Part shown: positions 39,440-50,103 of the stretch, piece after piece
How the letters are laid out: each line of letters opens with the position of its first letter
Numbering within the stretch: position 1 is the stretch's first letter
NCBI GenBank assembly: GCA_013398015.1
Contig: VZRR01002800.1
Location: 32,177 to 96,176 of the forward strand
DNA from: Oreocharis arfaki
Lineage: Eukaryota > Chordata > Aves > Passeriformes > Paramythiidae
Reading direction: 5' to 3'
Length of the DNA stretch: 64,000 bases
Translations under genes and position numbers: made by a program
The notes under the pieces: model-generated
What the model saw: only the letters and a program-made list of their open reading frames with translations
What the model was told of the DNA's origin: nothing
Database searches by the model: none

Positions 39440-39800
39440 CAATTATCCACAAAGAGCACTAATAAACAGTTTTTATACCTGCAGACTTTTCTTGTGCATA
39501 AATTAGATATTGCCTAATTTTACAAAATCACAAACAGTGGTCTCAAGCCTGCAAGTGTTGACAGAAAGAAGGAACCAATGTCACAGATGAAGTCAGTGTA
39601 ATGGCTTACAGCCATAATGCAGTACACAGGAATAAAACACCATTATAAAATGTAATGTGCAGCTACAGATGTTTACAAGTAACACAAAGTGCAAATTTAA
39701 TGATACTTTTATATCTTTTATCCACATGAATTAGTTGGGAGAAATTATGCTTGAAGTATCTTCCACAGCTATGTAATGTGGTTCTAACACTTCAAAAATT
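39440..39800. promoter_or_regulatory. Candidate conserved non-coding block (intron 5)
   Basis: AT-rich unique sequence between a unique stretch and the decayed CR1 at 40195. There are no open frames of note and no transposon. Confidence 0.2.
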
Positions 39801-40838
39801 TCTTTGTACTTCTTATACCTAGGAGCCACATCTGTCCTTCGGCTGCACTTCCTGCCTACTTGAAAACAGACATGCTCTGCCATGGTGACCATAAGCTGAA
39901 GCGTGCCCGAGCCACCCTGATGCAGTTTGATGCCTGTGGCATGGTCTGGCAGCTCCCAAAGTCAGGGAGGCCGCCACCAGTGCCCAAGGGATTGGCACTG
40001 TTGGAAGTTCCCTACAGCTGCACCCACCCTGTGCTGGGCAGCCTCTGGCATCCTCCAGCCCCAGCACCCTGCTCCAGCAGGGAGGGTACGATGCTGCTGT
40101 CACCATCCCAGCTCTCACCACTGCAATTCGGGAGAGCTTGTCTGCTGGCAGAGTAGATGCTGTGCATGAATGGGGTGTGCAGAGCAAAATTTGGTGAGAT
40201 GAGCAGTGGACAATGTCTCTCTGAACATCTTTGAGGCTTTTGACATGGTTTCCCACCACTTCCTCCTAGAGTAACTGATAGGATGGAAAAGTGGGCTCAC
40301 AGTAACCTTCTGAAATTCAGCAACCACAAATGCAAAGTCTGGCACTTGGGGAAACATAATCCAGGACTGCATCATAGGCTGGGATCAACCAGGCTGGGGA
40401 GCAGGTCTGTTGATGGGACCCTGAGGGTGCTGGTGGGCACCAAACAGTGAGAATGACCAGTGTGCTGCTGTGGCCCAGCAGAATGCTGGGCTGCATCAGC
40501 AAAGGCATTGCCAACAGAGATAAGAGAAGTCATTGCCCCACTCTACTCTGTGTCTGGAATGCTGTGCTCAGTTTTGGACCCCACTGCACAAAACAGACAT
40601 GGACAGGCTGGAGAGGGTCCAGAGAAGGGCCGCAAATACGATCCAAGGGCTGAGTAGCTGCCATATGAGCAAAGGCTGAGTGATCTGAGTGTGTTCAGCC
40701 TTAAGAAAAGAGGGTCATGTCCTTCTTCTGTCATGTTCCACTATTAAAAGTGTGGCTACAAAGAAGGTGGAGACTCCCTTTCTACAAGGGGTCAGTCATG
40801 TGGAGAAGATATGGGGTAATGGGTACAAGTGGGTCCTG

Positions 40839-40848
40839 GGGAAATTCC
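40839..40848. promoter_or_regulatory. kappaB-type site inside the CR1 copy
   Basis: The bases GGGAAATTCC fit the NF-kappaB consensus GGGRNWYYCC exactly. It lies within transposon sequence, so it arose by mutation of CR1. Binding is not established. Confidence 0.2.
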
Positions 40849-40952
40849 AGTTGGACACACAGCAAAATTTATCCATAGTGAGAACAAGCAGCCACTGGAA
40901 TAACCTCCACAGGGAAGAGCTGGATTCTCAATATTGGGCACTTCTAGGACTT

Positions 40953-41014
40953 GGCTGGGCAGGGTCTTGGACTGTCTTGTCTAGGCTGGGCAGGGTCTTG
41001 GACTGTCTTGTCTA
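40953..41014 (+). repeat. 31-bp tandem duplication inside CR1
   Basis: Two identical 31-bp units starting ggctgggcagggtcttgg follow one another (40953-40983 and 40984-41014). Exact identity points to a recent duplication compared with the age of the CR1 copy. Confidence 0.92.
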
Positions 41015-41179
41015 GGCTGTGCTTTTGCCAGTAAAGGTTGGGCCAGACAGTGCTTGAGGCCCCTTCCAGGCTGGTGTTCTAGGATTCTATATGGAAAAAG
41101 TAGATGGTGACCCAACAAAAATGTGCCTACGTATATGATTGTAATTTATGGTTCTGCTGTAAATGTTCTGACACATTGG

Positions 41180-41440
41180 AGACTGAAAAAAATTAAACAG
41201 CCAAGATTTTACTTTTAAGGAAAAACAGTGTAGCCCTTTTCTAATTGCTGTAATTAATTAATGTCATCTAAACATTAATTATTTATCCTGCAGTAAACTT
41301 AGCAATCTACAGTACAACTCCCCTGATACTGTGCTTATCACACAGAAGCCCTTATTAAGCGTGTGTGGGTGAATCTCCCTGCACGTATTTGTGTTATTTC
41401 AAAACCTGCTTTCATTCAGTGAGACGTTGAGGGGATCACT
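41180..41440. promoter_or_regulatory. Candidate conserved non-coding block (intron 5)
   Basis: Unique sequence directly after the large CR1 with ctaattgctg, taattaattaatg and acattaattattt clusters, then a less AT-rich part with cgtgtgtgggtg. No transposon is recognised. Tight clusters of TAATTA suggest homeodomain sites. Confidence 0.33.
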
Positions 41441-41639
41441 TTTTGGGCCACATCACAGATATTCTTGCAAAGGTCTCTTGAGCTGGAGAGCCTGTTCCTG
41501 CAGCTTCAGTTGAGACAAAGACTTTGGAAACACCCTCACCACACCAGCAGTTGAGGCTGACCTCATGTCTGTGCCAGTTTTTCTAACCTCACTTATTTCC
41601 ATTCCATCTAATGAGAGAACTGCTCCAGGAGAATAATAA

Positions 41640-41725
41640 TAATTAAATACATATATACATATATTTTACTTATTTAATTTTATGTATATAAAAATATATA
41701 TGGAGAGACAGAGAGAGAGAGAGAT
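41640..41725. repeat. AT-rich low-complexity tract followed by (GA)n
   Basis: Alternating tatata/catata steps at about 41650-41700 are followed by gagagacagagagagagagag. Simple-sequence DNA. Confidence 0.85.
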
Positions 41726-42177
41726 GGCTAGATCTTGGCAAATAATTTTGGAAGACCACTGTATCCAATATTTCCTCTTTGTTCCCAACAGCCAGATGTT
41801 GCAAACCAGTGGTTTCCATGACTCAGTGATGGTGGTCTGAGAATGAACACCTGGCATGGCAGACACAGTCTTGCCTCTCTGTGTTTGCTTGGTGCCACAG
41901 AAGCCAAGGGCAGGGATTTGACTCTGAATGTGCTGCAAAGCTGCAGTGATGGGGAAATTTTCAAGACTTTTTCTTCTATAGAAAAGCACTTATAGACTGA
42001 AACTGAATCTTGTTGCAAGCAGAGATCATTTCTGAAGAACTACGTGACACAAAGTCCTACTGGGGAAAACACTGAACACATCGAGAGACCCCATCCTGAG
42101 ACTTTAAAATGAAGTTTATTTTAGTTTTCCAGTCCAAAATAATTTCAGTGCTTAAATAGAAATTCATCAGCTTATAT

Positions 42178-42478
42178 GGAATCGTAGAATCACAAATTCA
42201 ATTACATTGAAAAAGTCTTCTAAGACTTTTCTAAGTCTTCTAAGTCTTCTAAGACTGTCAAGACCAGCCGTTTACTCAGCTCTGCCAAGACCACCACTAA
42301 TCCATGTTCCTAAGTACCATGTCTACACATTATAAATCCCACTAGGCATGGCAACTGCAGGGGTGTCCTGGATAGCCTGTTTCAATGTTTGACACCCAAT
42401 TCAGTGAAGAATTTTTTCCTAATATCCAATCTAAACCTCCCCTGGTGCAGCTGAAGGCTATTTCCTCTCATCTTGTCA
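42178..42478 (-). repeat. CR1 LINE, 3' end
   Basis: The plus strand reads 'ggaatcgtagaatcacaaat', then 'accaccactaatccatgttc', 'ggatagcctgtttcaatg' and 'aatatccaatctaaacctcc', the reversed CR1 tail. A short local repeat of tcttctaag (42210-42260) has expanded inside it. It abuts the next CR1 copy head to tail. Confidence 0.92.
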
Positions 42479-42724
42479 TGGAATCACAGACCGGTTTGGG
42501 TTGGAAGGCACCTTAAAGCTCATCTCATTCCACCTTCCACTAGACCTGGGTGCTCCAAACCCCATTCAACCTGGCCTTGAACACTTCCAGGGATGTGGCA
42601 GCCACAGCTTGTCTGGGCATCCTGTGCCAGGGCCTCACCGCCCTCACAGGGAAGAATTCCTTGGCAATGTCCCATCTGACCCTGCCCTCTGTGAGTCTGA
42701 AGACATCACCCCTTGTCCTATTAC
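42479..42724 (-). repeat. CR1 LINE, 3' end, directly adjoining another
   Basis: The plus strand reads 'tggaatcacagaccggtttg', 'ggttggaaggcaccttaaag', 'ggccttgaacacttccaggg' and 'cacagggaagaattcc'. It belongs to the same family as the previous copy but a different subfamily, judged by the tail sequence. Its 5' side runs into the TATC microsatellite. Confidence 0.92.
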
Positions 42725-42725
<1 letters not shown>

Positions 42726-42769
<44 letters not shown>

Positions 42770-42770
42770 A
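42726..42770. repeat. (TATC)n microsatellite, about 11 units
   Basis: About 11 uninterrupted TATC units (GATA on the other strand) directly follow the CR1 copy. The length is probably polymorphic. Confidence 0.97.
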
Positions 42771-42951
42771 TCTACATTTAGAAGTATTTAAATGTAAATA
42801 AGCCACCAGTCCTCATGCCTAACAAAGCCTGAGTGGGCACCAGTCTCTCCTCTCCCACCAGGTACTCCTGTTATGTATGTAAAAGACAAGAACTTTTCCT
42901 TTAAAAAGGTTTACAGAGTCTTTAGGAGAGGTTCATTATAATTTTTCGTGG

Positions 42952-42961
42952 TTTCACTTCC
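42952..42961 (-). promoter_or_regulatory. Exact ETS-IRF composite motif (GGAAGTGAAA)
   Basis: The minus strand reads GGAAGTGAAA, an exact fit to the EICE consensus GGAANNGAAA used by PU.1 with IRF4 or IRF8. Such partners act on the mouse Pax5 intron 5 enhancer. Two such matches are expected by chance in 64 kb on both strands, so this is only suggestive. Confidence 0.2.
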
Positions 42962-43659
42962 CCATCTCTCTTTCTGACTTTATTCCCTCTAGAAAGAAAG
43001 GGAACACACTCAGGATGCACACTGCCTGAAATGTTTCTCTCTTACATACGTACAGGTGTGTATGTGTAAACATTTACATGTAGCCATGGGTTCCTCACAG
43101 AGCCGTGCAGAACCATGTACACTTCCCCACACTCCAGCCAAAGGCTGGGTTGGGAAGACCAAACCACTCAGGGTCCACTAAAATGTCTGGACTGCACCAC
43201 TGTACTTATAGGTAAAATCTCTGAAAGAGACTTTTTTTGAGAAAGAAAGAAAAAGGAAAAAACTCATAGCATGTAACTCTGCTAGTGCTGCACATAGGAG
43301 TGGCCAGGGGCTTGGAGAGGGAGGCTGTTGACTCTCCCAGCAGGAACTGAGGGGTCCCTCCACTATCATCCATGCCGATGATCCTGTCCCCAGAGGTATT
43401 GTGGCGGGCAATGACTGAGGGTCTGCTCTGTTAGCAACACTGGGATTAACCGAGAACACACTGCTGCCGCCCTACACCTGACATCATTCCCCAGATGCCC
43501 ACCTGCACCAGCCGAGCCCCTCAAGCACTGTCAAATCCCATCTGCTGTCATGCCCTGTACACGACTCTCGGGAAGGCGCCCTGTAGCCACCAGCTCCAGC
43601 ACCTTCTCGTGCCACTGGAATGTGGGCACCAGTTGTTACCATAACACACTCAATTGTTC

Positions 43660-44010
43660 TCAGCAGCGCTCCAGCAAATAAAGCCATTAATTACAGCCTT
43701 TCCCTCAGCCGCTGTTGGCTGGAGCAGCAATCAATGTGCAACCCCTCATTGCCTGCTCTCAGGGAGCAGAGACAGATGCCATAAAAATGATCCGCAGCCC
43801 GCACTGAGCCCCGCCGGCGGCTGTGCCCAGGAACGGCCACCACGCTGCTTTGACACGCGATACCATATTTATTTGGCCTGCCGCAGCCGTGGGGGAAGGC
43901 ATCCCATTAGGCGATTATTTTTATCTTATAACGTCAATTTACTTATACTGATTGGCTTCCTGCTGCCAAATATCAATTAAATTGCAAATGCCTGCTGAAG
44001 CTTATTTTAT
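43660..44010. promoter_or_regulatory. Strong candidate conserved non-coding element (intron 5)
   Basis: A 350-bp unique block with mixed composition: a CpG-bearing part (gccccgccggcggctgtg, cacgcgata, gccgcagccgtgg) runs into an AT-rich part (aggcgattattt, aacgtcaatttactt, atcaattaaattgc). Retained CpGs inside AT-rich DNA often mark constraint. No transposon or coding frame is seen. It is the best enhancer candidate in intron 5 by texture. Confidence 0.42.
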
Positions 44011-44013
44011 GTG

Positions 44014-44100
44014 TCTTTCTCTTTCCCCTCATTTCCCTTCTTTCTTTCTTCTCTTTCCCCTTCTTTTCCTTAGACAGAGAGAAGGAGAGAGGGAGGGAGA
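44014..44100. repeat. Polypyrimidine tract followed by polypurine tract
   Basis: About 55 bp of ctttct-type pyrimidines is followed by agagagaaggagagaggga. Opposed pyrimidine and purine tracts can fold back or form triplex structures. Confidence 0.8.
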
Positions 44101-44229
44101 ACCCTATGTTCAAACATAATTTAGTTGATTTCCCTTTCCATATCTCAAAGGAAAATCTATATCTCCCCCTGGAAGGCCATTTGCCCTCTGTTATTGGGAG
44201 CTGAGGTATCACAGCAGTGGGCAATTTGT

Positions 44230-44470
44230 TTCAACTGACTATCGCCAGCCCATCAGGACTCCTCAGGACCTCTGCCATCTCAATGCAATTGTATCTGGTA
44301 TTGCCATTTATGATTTGTTTTTAACAGCTGCCAGTACCCACCAGATGAATGGGTTTCAGATCTCACAGAGTGTGTTCACCCCATTCCTTCCTGCCACAGC
44401 CATCTCCTGTCCCAAGATGCTCATTGTCTTGATGATAAAGATTTCTGCTTGTCCCACTGGCAGAGACCCT
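44230..44470. promoter_or_regulatory. Candidate conserved non-coding block (intron 5)
   Basis: Unique balanced-composition sequence shortly after the 43660-44010 block, with atttatgatttgtttttaac and no transposon. It may form part of the same regulatory cluster. Confidence 0.25.
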
Positions 44471-47400
44471 TGTTAGGTCAGGCTGCTGCTCCCTGACAGT
44501 TGCGTCTCAGGAAGTGACAGGATGGCCAGAGCTGCCAGAGATTGTAAGCTCTTCCCATGACAAACAGGTGCACAAGTGGGCTTTGACACATGGTGAGCAC
44601 TGGGAGCAGGAACCTATCCAGTGGCTGCACATGGGCTCTCCTTACCTTGTCGTGGTAAGGACAGGTAAGGACCTGTGCACACCCACCACCCAAGCAGCAC
44701 TTGGTCTCCTCTGACCTGGGAAAAGTCTAACCAAGACATGGCACTTGCTGGCACCCACACTAAAGCAATGTGTTAGACATCATCCCCTCACTGCTGTGGC
44801 CTTCCAGAACCAGTGGAGACCTCTGGTTCTGGTTTGCTAGACCCCGAAGCATCACAGTTCACAAGTAAACTCATATCCCATCACAATATCCTCGAGCACC
44901 TCTGCCCATGCCCGCAGGGAGAGAGAAAGAAAATGGGACCTTAATGGGGCTGGAGGGTTTGAGGTGAGGATCAGTGATCAAATCAAACATCTCTGGCAGC
45001 CAGAAACTGACAGCAGCAGAGAACTGGGGGTCGGGGAGGGGGAGAGGTACCAGGAAGATAAAGCAGAGTTGAAATGCAATCAGGAGGAAAAGGTGAGTGC
45101 TAACCATCAATGAAGAACCCTCAGGTGTAGACCACACCTGACCCAGAAGCACAGTGGTGAATTAAAACCCTCCAGCCCTGCCTCTGCTGCCTCTGACTTT
45201 TCACGCAGTGCATGGGTTCACCAAGGAAAAAAATCAGAGGGCACAAGTCCAAGAAAAATCAGCTACGACCTCTCTAGATGCAGAGGCAGCCTTTAGGCCT
45301 TTACCTCCATTGCTCCCCAGTGCTGTGCATTCACACTGGGCTCACGAATGGGTGCAGAGAAAGGGGCACACAGGGTGCAGCACGAGAGCAAACACGCTGC
45401 CATACATGCACCTTCACCCAGCAAAGCACTGAACATGTAATCTCCTGTCAGCCAAGCCCTGCCTGTTACAACTGCCTGTAGTGAATCCAAAAGTTCCTTG
45501 GCATTTAGAAAAATGCAGGTGAGTTTATTCTGGGCTCACGAGGTACCAGGGTGATTGTCACAGCGTTGGCAATTGTCTTCATGACAAGGTTTTGGACAGA
45601 AACTGTAAAGGTGTAGCAAGGTGTAAAAGCCTGTGCCCATGTATTTGAACAGTGCAGTCAGAGAGCAAGAGAACAAGCTATAAGGAATGTGCCAGTGTGC
45701 ACATACACACCTGTAACTGTCTCTCCACATAATACATACACACACTGTATGTATATACATGCATAGTGACCATCTATATCCCATCTGTCCATCCATATAG
45801 CTATTGTAGAGATGTCCATAAAGAAAAAAATCAAGGGTACTAGAAAAGACCTCTTCACCCTTGGCGATGTTGATTATTGACTGGCTCATTCAGTTCCTGA
45901 CGGAGATAGCGTGATTGCCTGGGATGTACCTTGCAAGTTTCTAAACTGAAGGCTCCAGAATCAATTTTGTAGTAACTGGTTAGATGTGACCAGCTTACAA
46001 ACTCAGCATGGGTGTCAGGAAGCAAATTCAAGTAGCACCATTACTTTTTTTTAAATATCAGGGGTGAGGAAAGCCTCCTGGCTGAACGAGTCACAGGACA
46101 GAGTAGAGATTAACGATTTTGACTTGTTTTCATCTCCAAGGTGACAAACAGGTACACAGCAGGTCATGGCTGGTGGTGCAAAATGATGCTGAAGCTCACA
46201 GCTTGCACAGGAAAATTTATCACTCCTAAAGTGAGGACAGCGCCAACAGCTTCTGCTGGGTGAGACTGGCTTGGCTGGAGATCACCACTTCCTCTGCTGT
46301 CTCAGAGATGCACTCTTCATGGTGGCTGTGTGCTAAGGGCAGCCCCCACCCTATGCCAGCTTCCCTCTGGGTCTGCACAGAGAGGGGCAGGACAGAGAAT
46401 ATGAGCTTCTTGGAAAGCTTGGCAAGAACTTGTCCTTGGTAGCCAGAGGCCTCTGCTCCAGGGGTGACCTGGGGAACTACACATGGATACTCCACTGCCA
46501 ATTTTCCACTTCTCTGAGTGGTGAGGTAGCACCAGTTTCACACTCCATAGCCAAATCAAGTCAACAGCTCCATTTTCATCCATGACATCCCAGGAGAAAG
46601 CGTTCTTGGGAATTTGCTTCAGCTGTGACAAGGATCTGGAAGCATGACTCAGTATTCAGAAACAAGATCAAGAGGTTCCAGAGGCTTACACTGATTTGAC
46701 ACACCAGAACTTTATGAGGAACATGACAGATTCCAGCATTCCCACATCCTGATATCCTTCTTGAAAGTAAACTGACCCTGTAAGGTGCTGTGGTGGTCAA
46801 ACCATCAGGCACCAAATGCTGCTGCAAGAAGTAACATGTAGGTGTAAGACAGGGAGAATCAGTAAACTGAACAGTTATACAAATATAAAATGCAAAGACA
46901 CATACCTAAACTGTTCCAAAATAATCTTCCTTGAATTCAAGCATGCCTATAATTATGTTCCTCCCATCTCTGAGCAGTCATAACAGTCCTTGGCCACTCT
47001 TCCCATTGCCATCCAAGGCCATAATGGATGGGGACTGTTCTTTGTCCCCTGACTGGCACTAGGCAGAAAAAGACAGGCTCTGCTCTACCTCCCTCTTCCA
47101 GAAATGCCAACTTCTGTGTCCTCCTGCCTGGGCAAAAATCAGTATGAGAATGGGGAGAAAACGGCTAGGTGTTCATTCTCGAGGAAGCAACTGCAAACCC
47201 AAGGAATCAGAGAAGAAAAAGACTGCTACATGACTATTTCTTATTAGTTGACTTACAGACAAAAAAAGTCAGGCACTGTCAAGCATGAAATCTTATTGGG
47301 ACAATAGAGATGGAATTGCCACTGCTGACAGCAGTGTTTACAAGGGCATGATGTGTCGATGCTGCACAGCATGAAACCAGCAGCCCCGTCTAGATCTGTG

Positions 47401-47987
47401 AATTGTAACAAGAAGCAAAATGTCCCATTTGGGACAGATAGGAATTGTACCACCAAAAATAACCTCTCGGGTGTAAAATCCATTACAGGTGGATGGAAGG
47501 AAATGCAGAGGAGCTCAGTTGGCACAGCAGGAGGCTCCTGAACTCTCTCCAGCCACAGCACATAGCAAACATGGTCTCTGAGAGATGACTTGCCAGTGGG
47601 TTTGAGGGCTTCCCTTCACCTCCAGCCAAGAAAAGGTGGAGTAAAGGGAGCAGGAATGTGTTCCTCACACCACAGGCTCTGACCTCCAGCCAGAAGGTAT
47701 TGCTGAAGGGTTTCCAGGCAACATGCAAGATATTGGACCATCTGCCTGCCTTCAGGCACTCTGAGCTTTGTTATCAGACTGCTGACAAACCAGTACCACT
47801 TCTGAAGAGTCGGAGTTTTTTAAAAGCCTCCACCACCAAATGTGCCTAACTCAAAAGAACAGTATTCTGGGCAGTCTGGCAGCTGCAGTCCAACAAGCCT
47901 TAAAACCGCTCATTTTGAGACCTTCCAAAGAGTAGTCAGACAGGCAAATGTTCCAGGGACAGCAGCTGCAGAAAATTGTATTGCAAG

Positions 47988-47997
47988 GAAAGTGAAA
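47988..47997 (+). promoter_or_regulatory. IRF/ISRE-type motif
   Basis: The bases ggaaagtgaaaac contain GAAAGTGAAA, an exact GAAANNGAAA interferon-response core. Unique intron 5 sequence. The chance expectation is of order one per window. Confidence 0.15.
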
Positions 47998-48567
47998 ACA
48001 GAAGGAGTACCTTGACCTCAAAGTTCAACAATAATTGTTCAGAATTACAAGGGGGGAGACTGAAGCATGTTTAGCCAATATAAGACATTCTGCTGTCTTC
48101 CCCTGAAATGCTCAGCCACCATGAAGCCTTTGATGTGCGCACTTGTGCATCAACTGTTCACAGCGTCTCCCTTACGGTTGTGCCTTCTCTCTCTCATGAT
48201 GCACTGAAATGCAAGAAGAGGATATGTATCCTGGCCATTAGATGCAGCAGTGTGGGAGTGAAACCAGTGCCCACTCCAGCAGAGCTATGTGACAGCTCAT
48301 CAGGCAAAACCCAGCACCCCAGCAGTTACTGCAGCAATGAGGGGAAATGAGGCTCTGCTGTGTGAGATGGCCACCACTCAACCAAAGCTGTTCTTAACAG
48401 AGGTTTCCTCTCTGTAAGTTTGCTTTCTTCATATTTTTTTGACTAAAAGGTGATGTGACTCACATAAAGCACCTGAAAGAAGCACCTTGTGATGCCATCC
48501 TTCCCACAAGAGCAACATCCTATAGACCTTGTTCTGCTCAGCTAATCAGCATCTCTGAAATCCTTGT

Positions 48568-48668
48568 CTAGTGGAAGGCGACCCTGCCCATGGCAGGGGG
48601 GTCAGACTAGATGGCCTTTAAAGGTCCCTTCCAAACCAAACCAAACCATTCTGTGATTGTGTGGTTCT
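48568..48668 (+). repeat. CR1 LINE, 3' terminal fragment
   Basis: The segment reads 'cctgcccatggcaggggg', then 'ggcctttaaaggtccctt', followed by ccaaaccaaaccaaacc and 'attctgtgattgtgtggttc'. It is the last ~100 bp of CR1. Confidence 0.92.
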
Positions 48669-49639
48669 AAGTCCTATGAGGGACATCTTTCCCTGGCTCT
48701 GTACCATTTTGCAAGATGTCAGAGAACCATAATGACAGGGCTGCAGGAAGTTTCTAAACAAAGTTCTGATGGTGGATGCATGTCTCTACTCAGCCTGTGA
48801 CCAAAGAAAATCAGAGAGCAGCTGATGCAGCCTACAAATGTTTCATTGCAGCCACCACCCCATTACAGAGCTACAGGGAAGCAGTTTTACAGTGATGGAG
48901 TGCCCATGTGATCAGAAAACCATCACATTTCACAGGTGTTAGTACCTGACAGAATTTCAATACTGTGACCTCCACTGTACACATCTCTTTTGCCATGCTC
49001 AAATCAGCCAGATCAGTGCCCAGCTTATAGGAGATTTTAACTGGATTTCCTGTCAACATAAGACATCTCAGCGAAGAATCCTTGATTTCTAACCTCCACC
49101 TGTAATATGGGTCTGCAGGAGCAAAGGAAGATCAGTCTCCAGCTAGAGCTATAACTTTACAGGAATTACCATAGGTATACGTTGACTACAAATATCTCTT
49201 AGCAGAATCTCAGATGAGATAAAACATTGGCAAGCTCCACACTCACATCTTATAGTCATCTGAAGAAAAGACATTGGTTGCTTTCAGAAGACCAACTGCT
49301 CTTCCCATCTCTGAAGTCATGGGCACCATCATGTGGACAGTCACTGCCCCAGGAGCAAGAAACCGCAAGAAACCACCAGAACAAGGAAGAAGCTGTGGAG
49401 GCACCTCCCCAGGTAGGGCTCATGAAGAAAATGGAGATGGCAAAGGCCATGGCTCTGAAACTGACTCCAAGCTCAAGAAAAGCTGCTCCAGCATTATGGG
49501 TGGACTGCAGTGGCATGAGTGCACTTGTGTCATGACAGAAGAGATAGAGTGCAGAGAAACATACCTCAGTCCACCTGGGGCAGACTACCCAAAAGTACAC
49601 ACAAAACAGAAAAGGTCTAGCTGAATATCTAGTTCAATA

Positions 49640-49735
49640 CCAGGAGCAGTTGAAGGTGTTCCTGCCCATGTCAAGGGGCTGGAACTAGACAGCCTCTAAG
49701 GATCCTTCCCACTCGAGCCATTCTGTGATCGAATG
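49640..49735 (+). repeat. CR1 LINE, 3' terminal fragment
   Basis: The segment reads 'ttcctgcccatgtcaagggg', then 'ggatccttcccactcgagcc' and attctgtgatcga, a diverged CR1 tail on the plus strand. Confidence 0.85.
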
Positions 49736-50061
49736 GATATGAAATGGGGGAACAAGTTGCAATCAATCTAGTTGTGGAAGGTGAGCAAAACACCAGTGCA
49801 ATACTTAACCTATCAGACACTCATATGTCCTACTGGAGCATGTAGGGGCACCCATCTCTGGATTTTCCCAAATAGAACTTTCTTTTCCATCTGTAAAGTC
49901 TTCTCAATTAAAAGAAGACTAAAAAGAGGAATTTGGCTTTTGGCAGCACATCTGGAGGCCTGTAAAATACAGCTTCTGGTGATTGCTCATGATGACTGTT
50001 GCTGCTCTGCCTGAGCTGCTGGATGTCTAGAACCCCAGAGGGCCACTGGGCAGGCACTGCC

Positions 50062-50103
50062 CGTGCCTCAGGAGGTGCAGGGCGTGCCTCAGGAGGTGCA
50101 GGG
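50062..50103 (+). repeat. Two exact 21-bp tandem units
   Basis: The unit cgtgcctcaggaggtgcagg plus one g occurs twice in tandem, followed by a partial, diverged third unit. A small minisatellite in intron 5. Confidence 0.9.

Larger units (their letters stand above)
40195..41090 (+). repeat. CR1 LINE with ORF2 C-terminal remnant and 3' end
   Basis: This is the longest CR1 copy, about 900 bp. Translated pieces in shifting frames match the CR1 ORF2 end: an EAFDMVSHHFLLE-like part, WAHSNLLKFSNHKCKVWHLG, EVIAPLYSVSGMLCSV and HWNNLHREELD-like residues. The 3' end 'gccccttccaggctggtgtt' and ctaggattctat follows. Stops and frameshifts show it is dead. It is antisense to PAX5. A 31-bp internal tandem duplication lies at 40953-41014. 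Confidence 0.92.
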
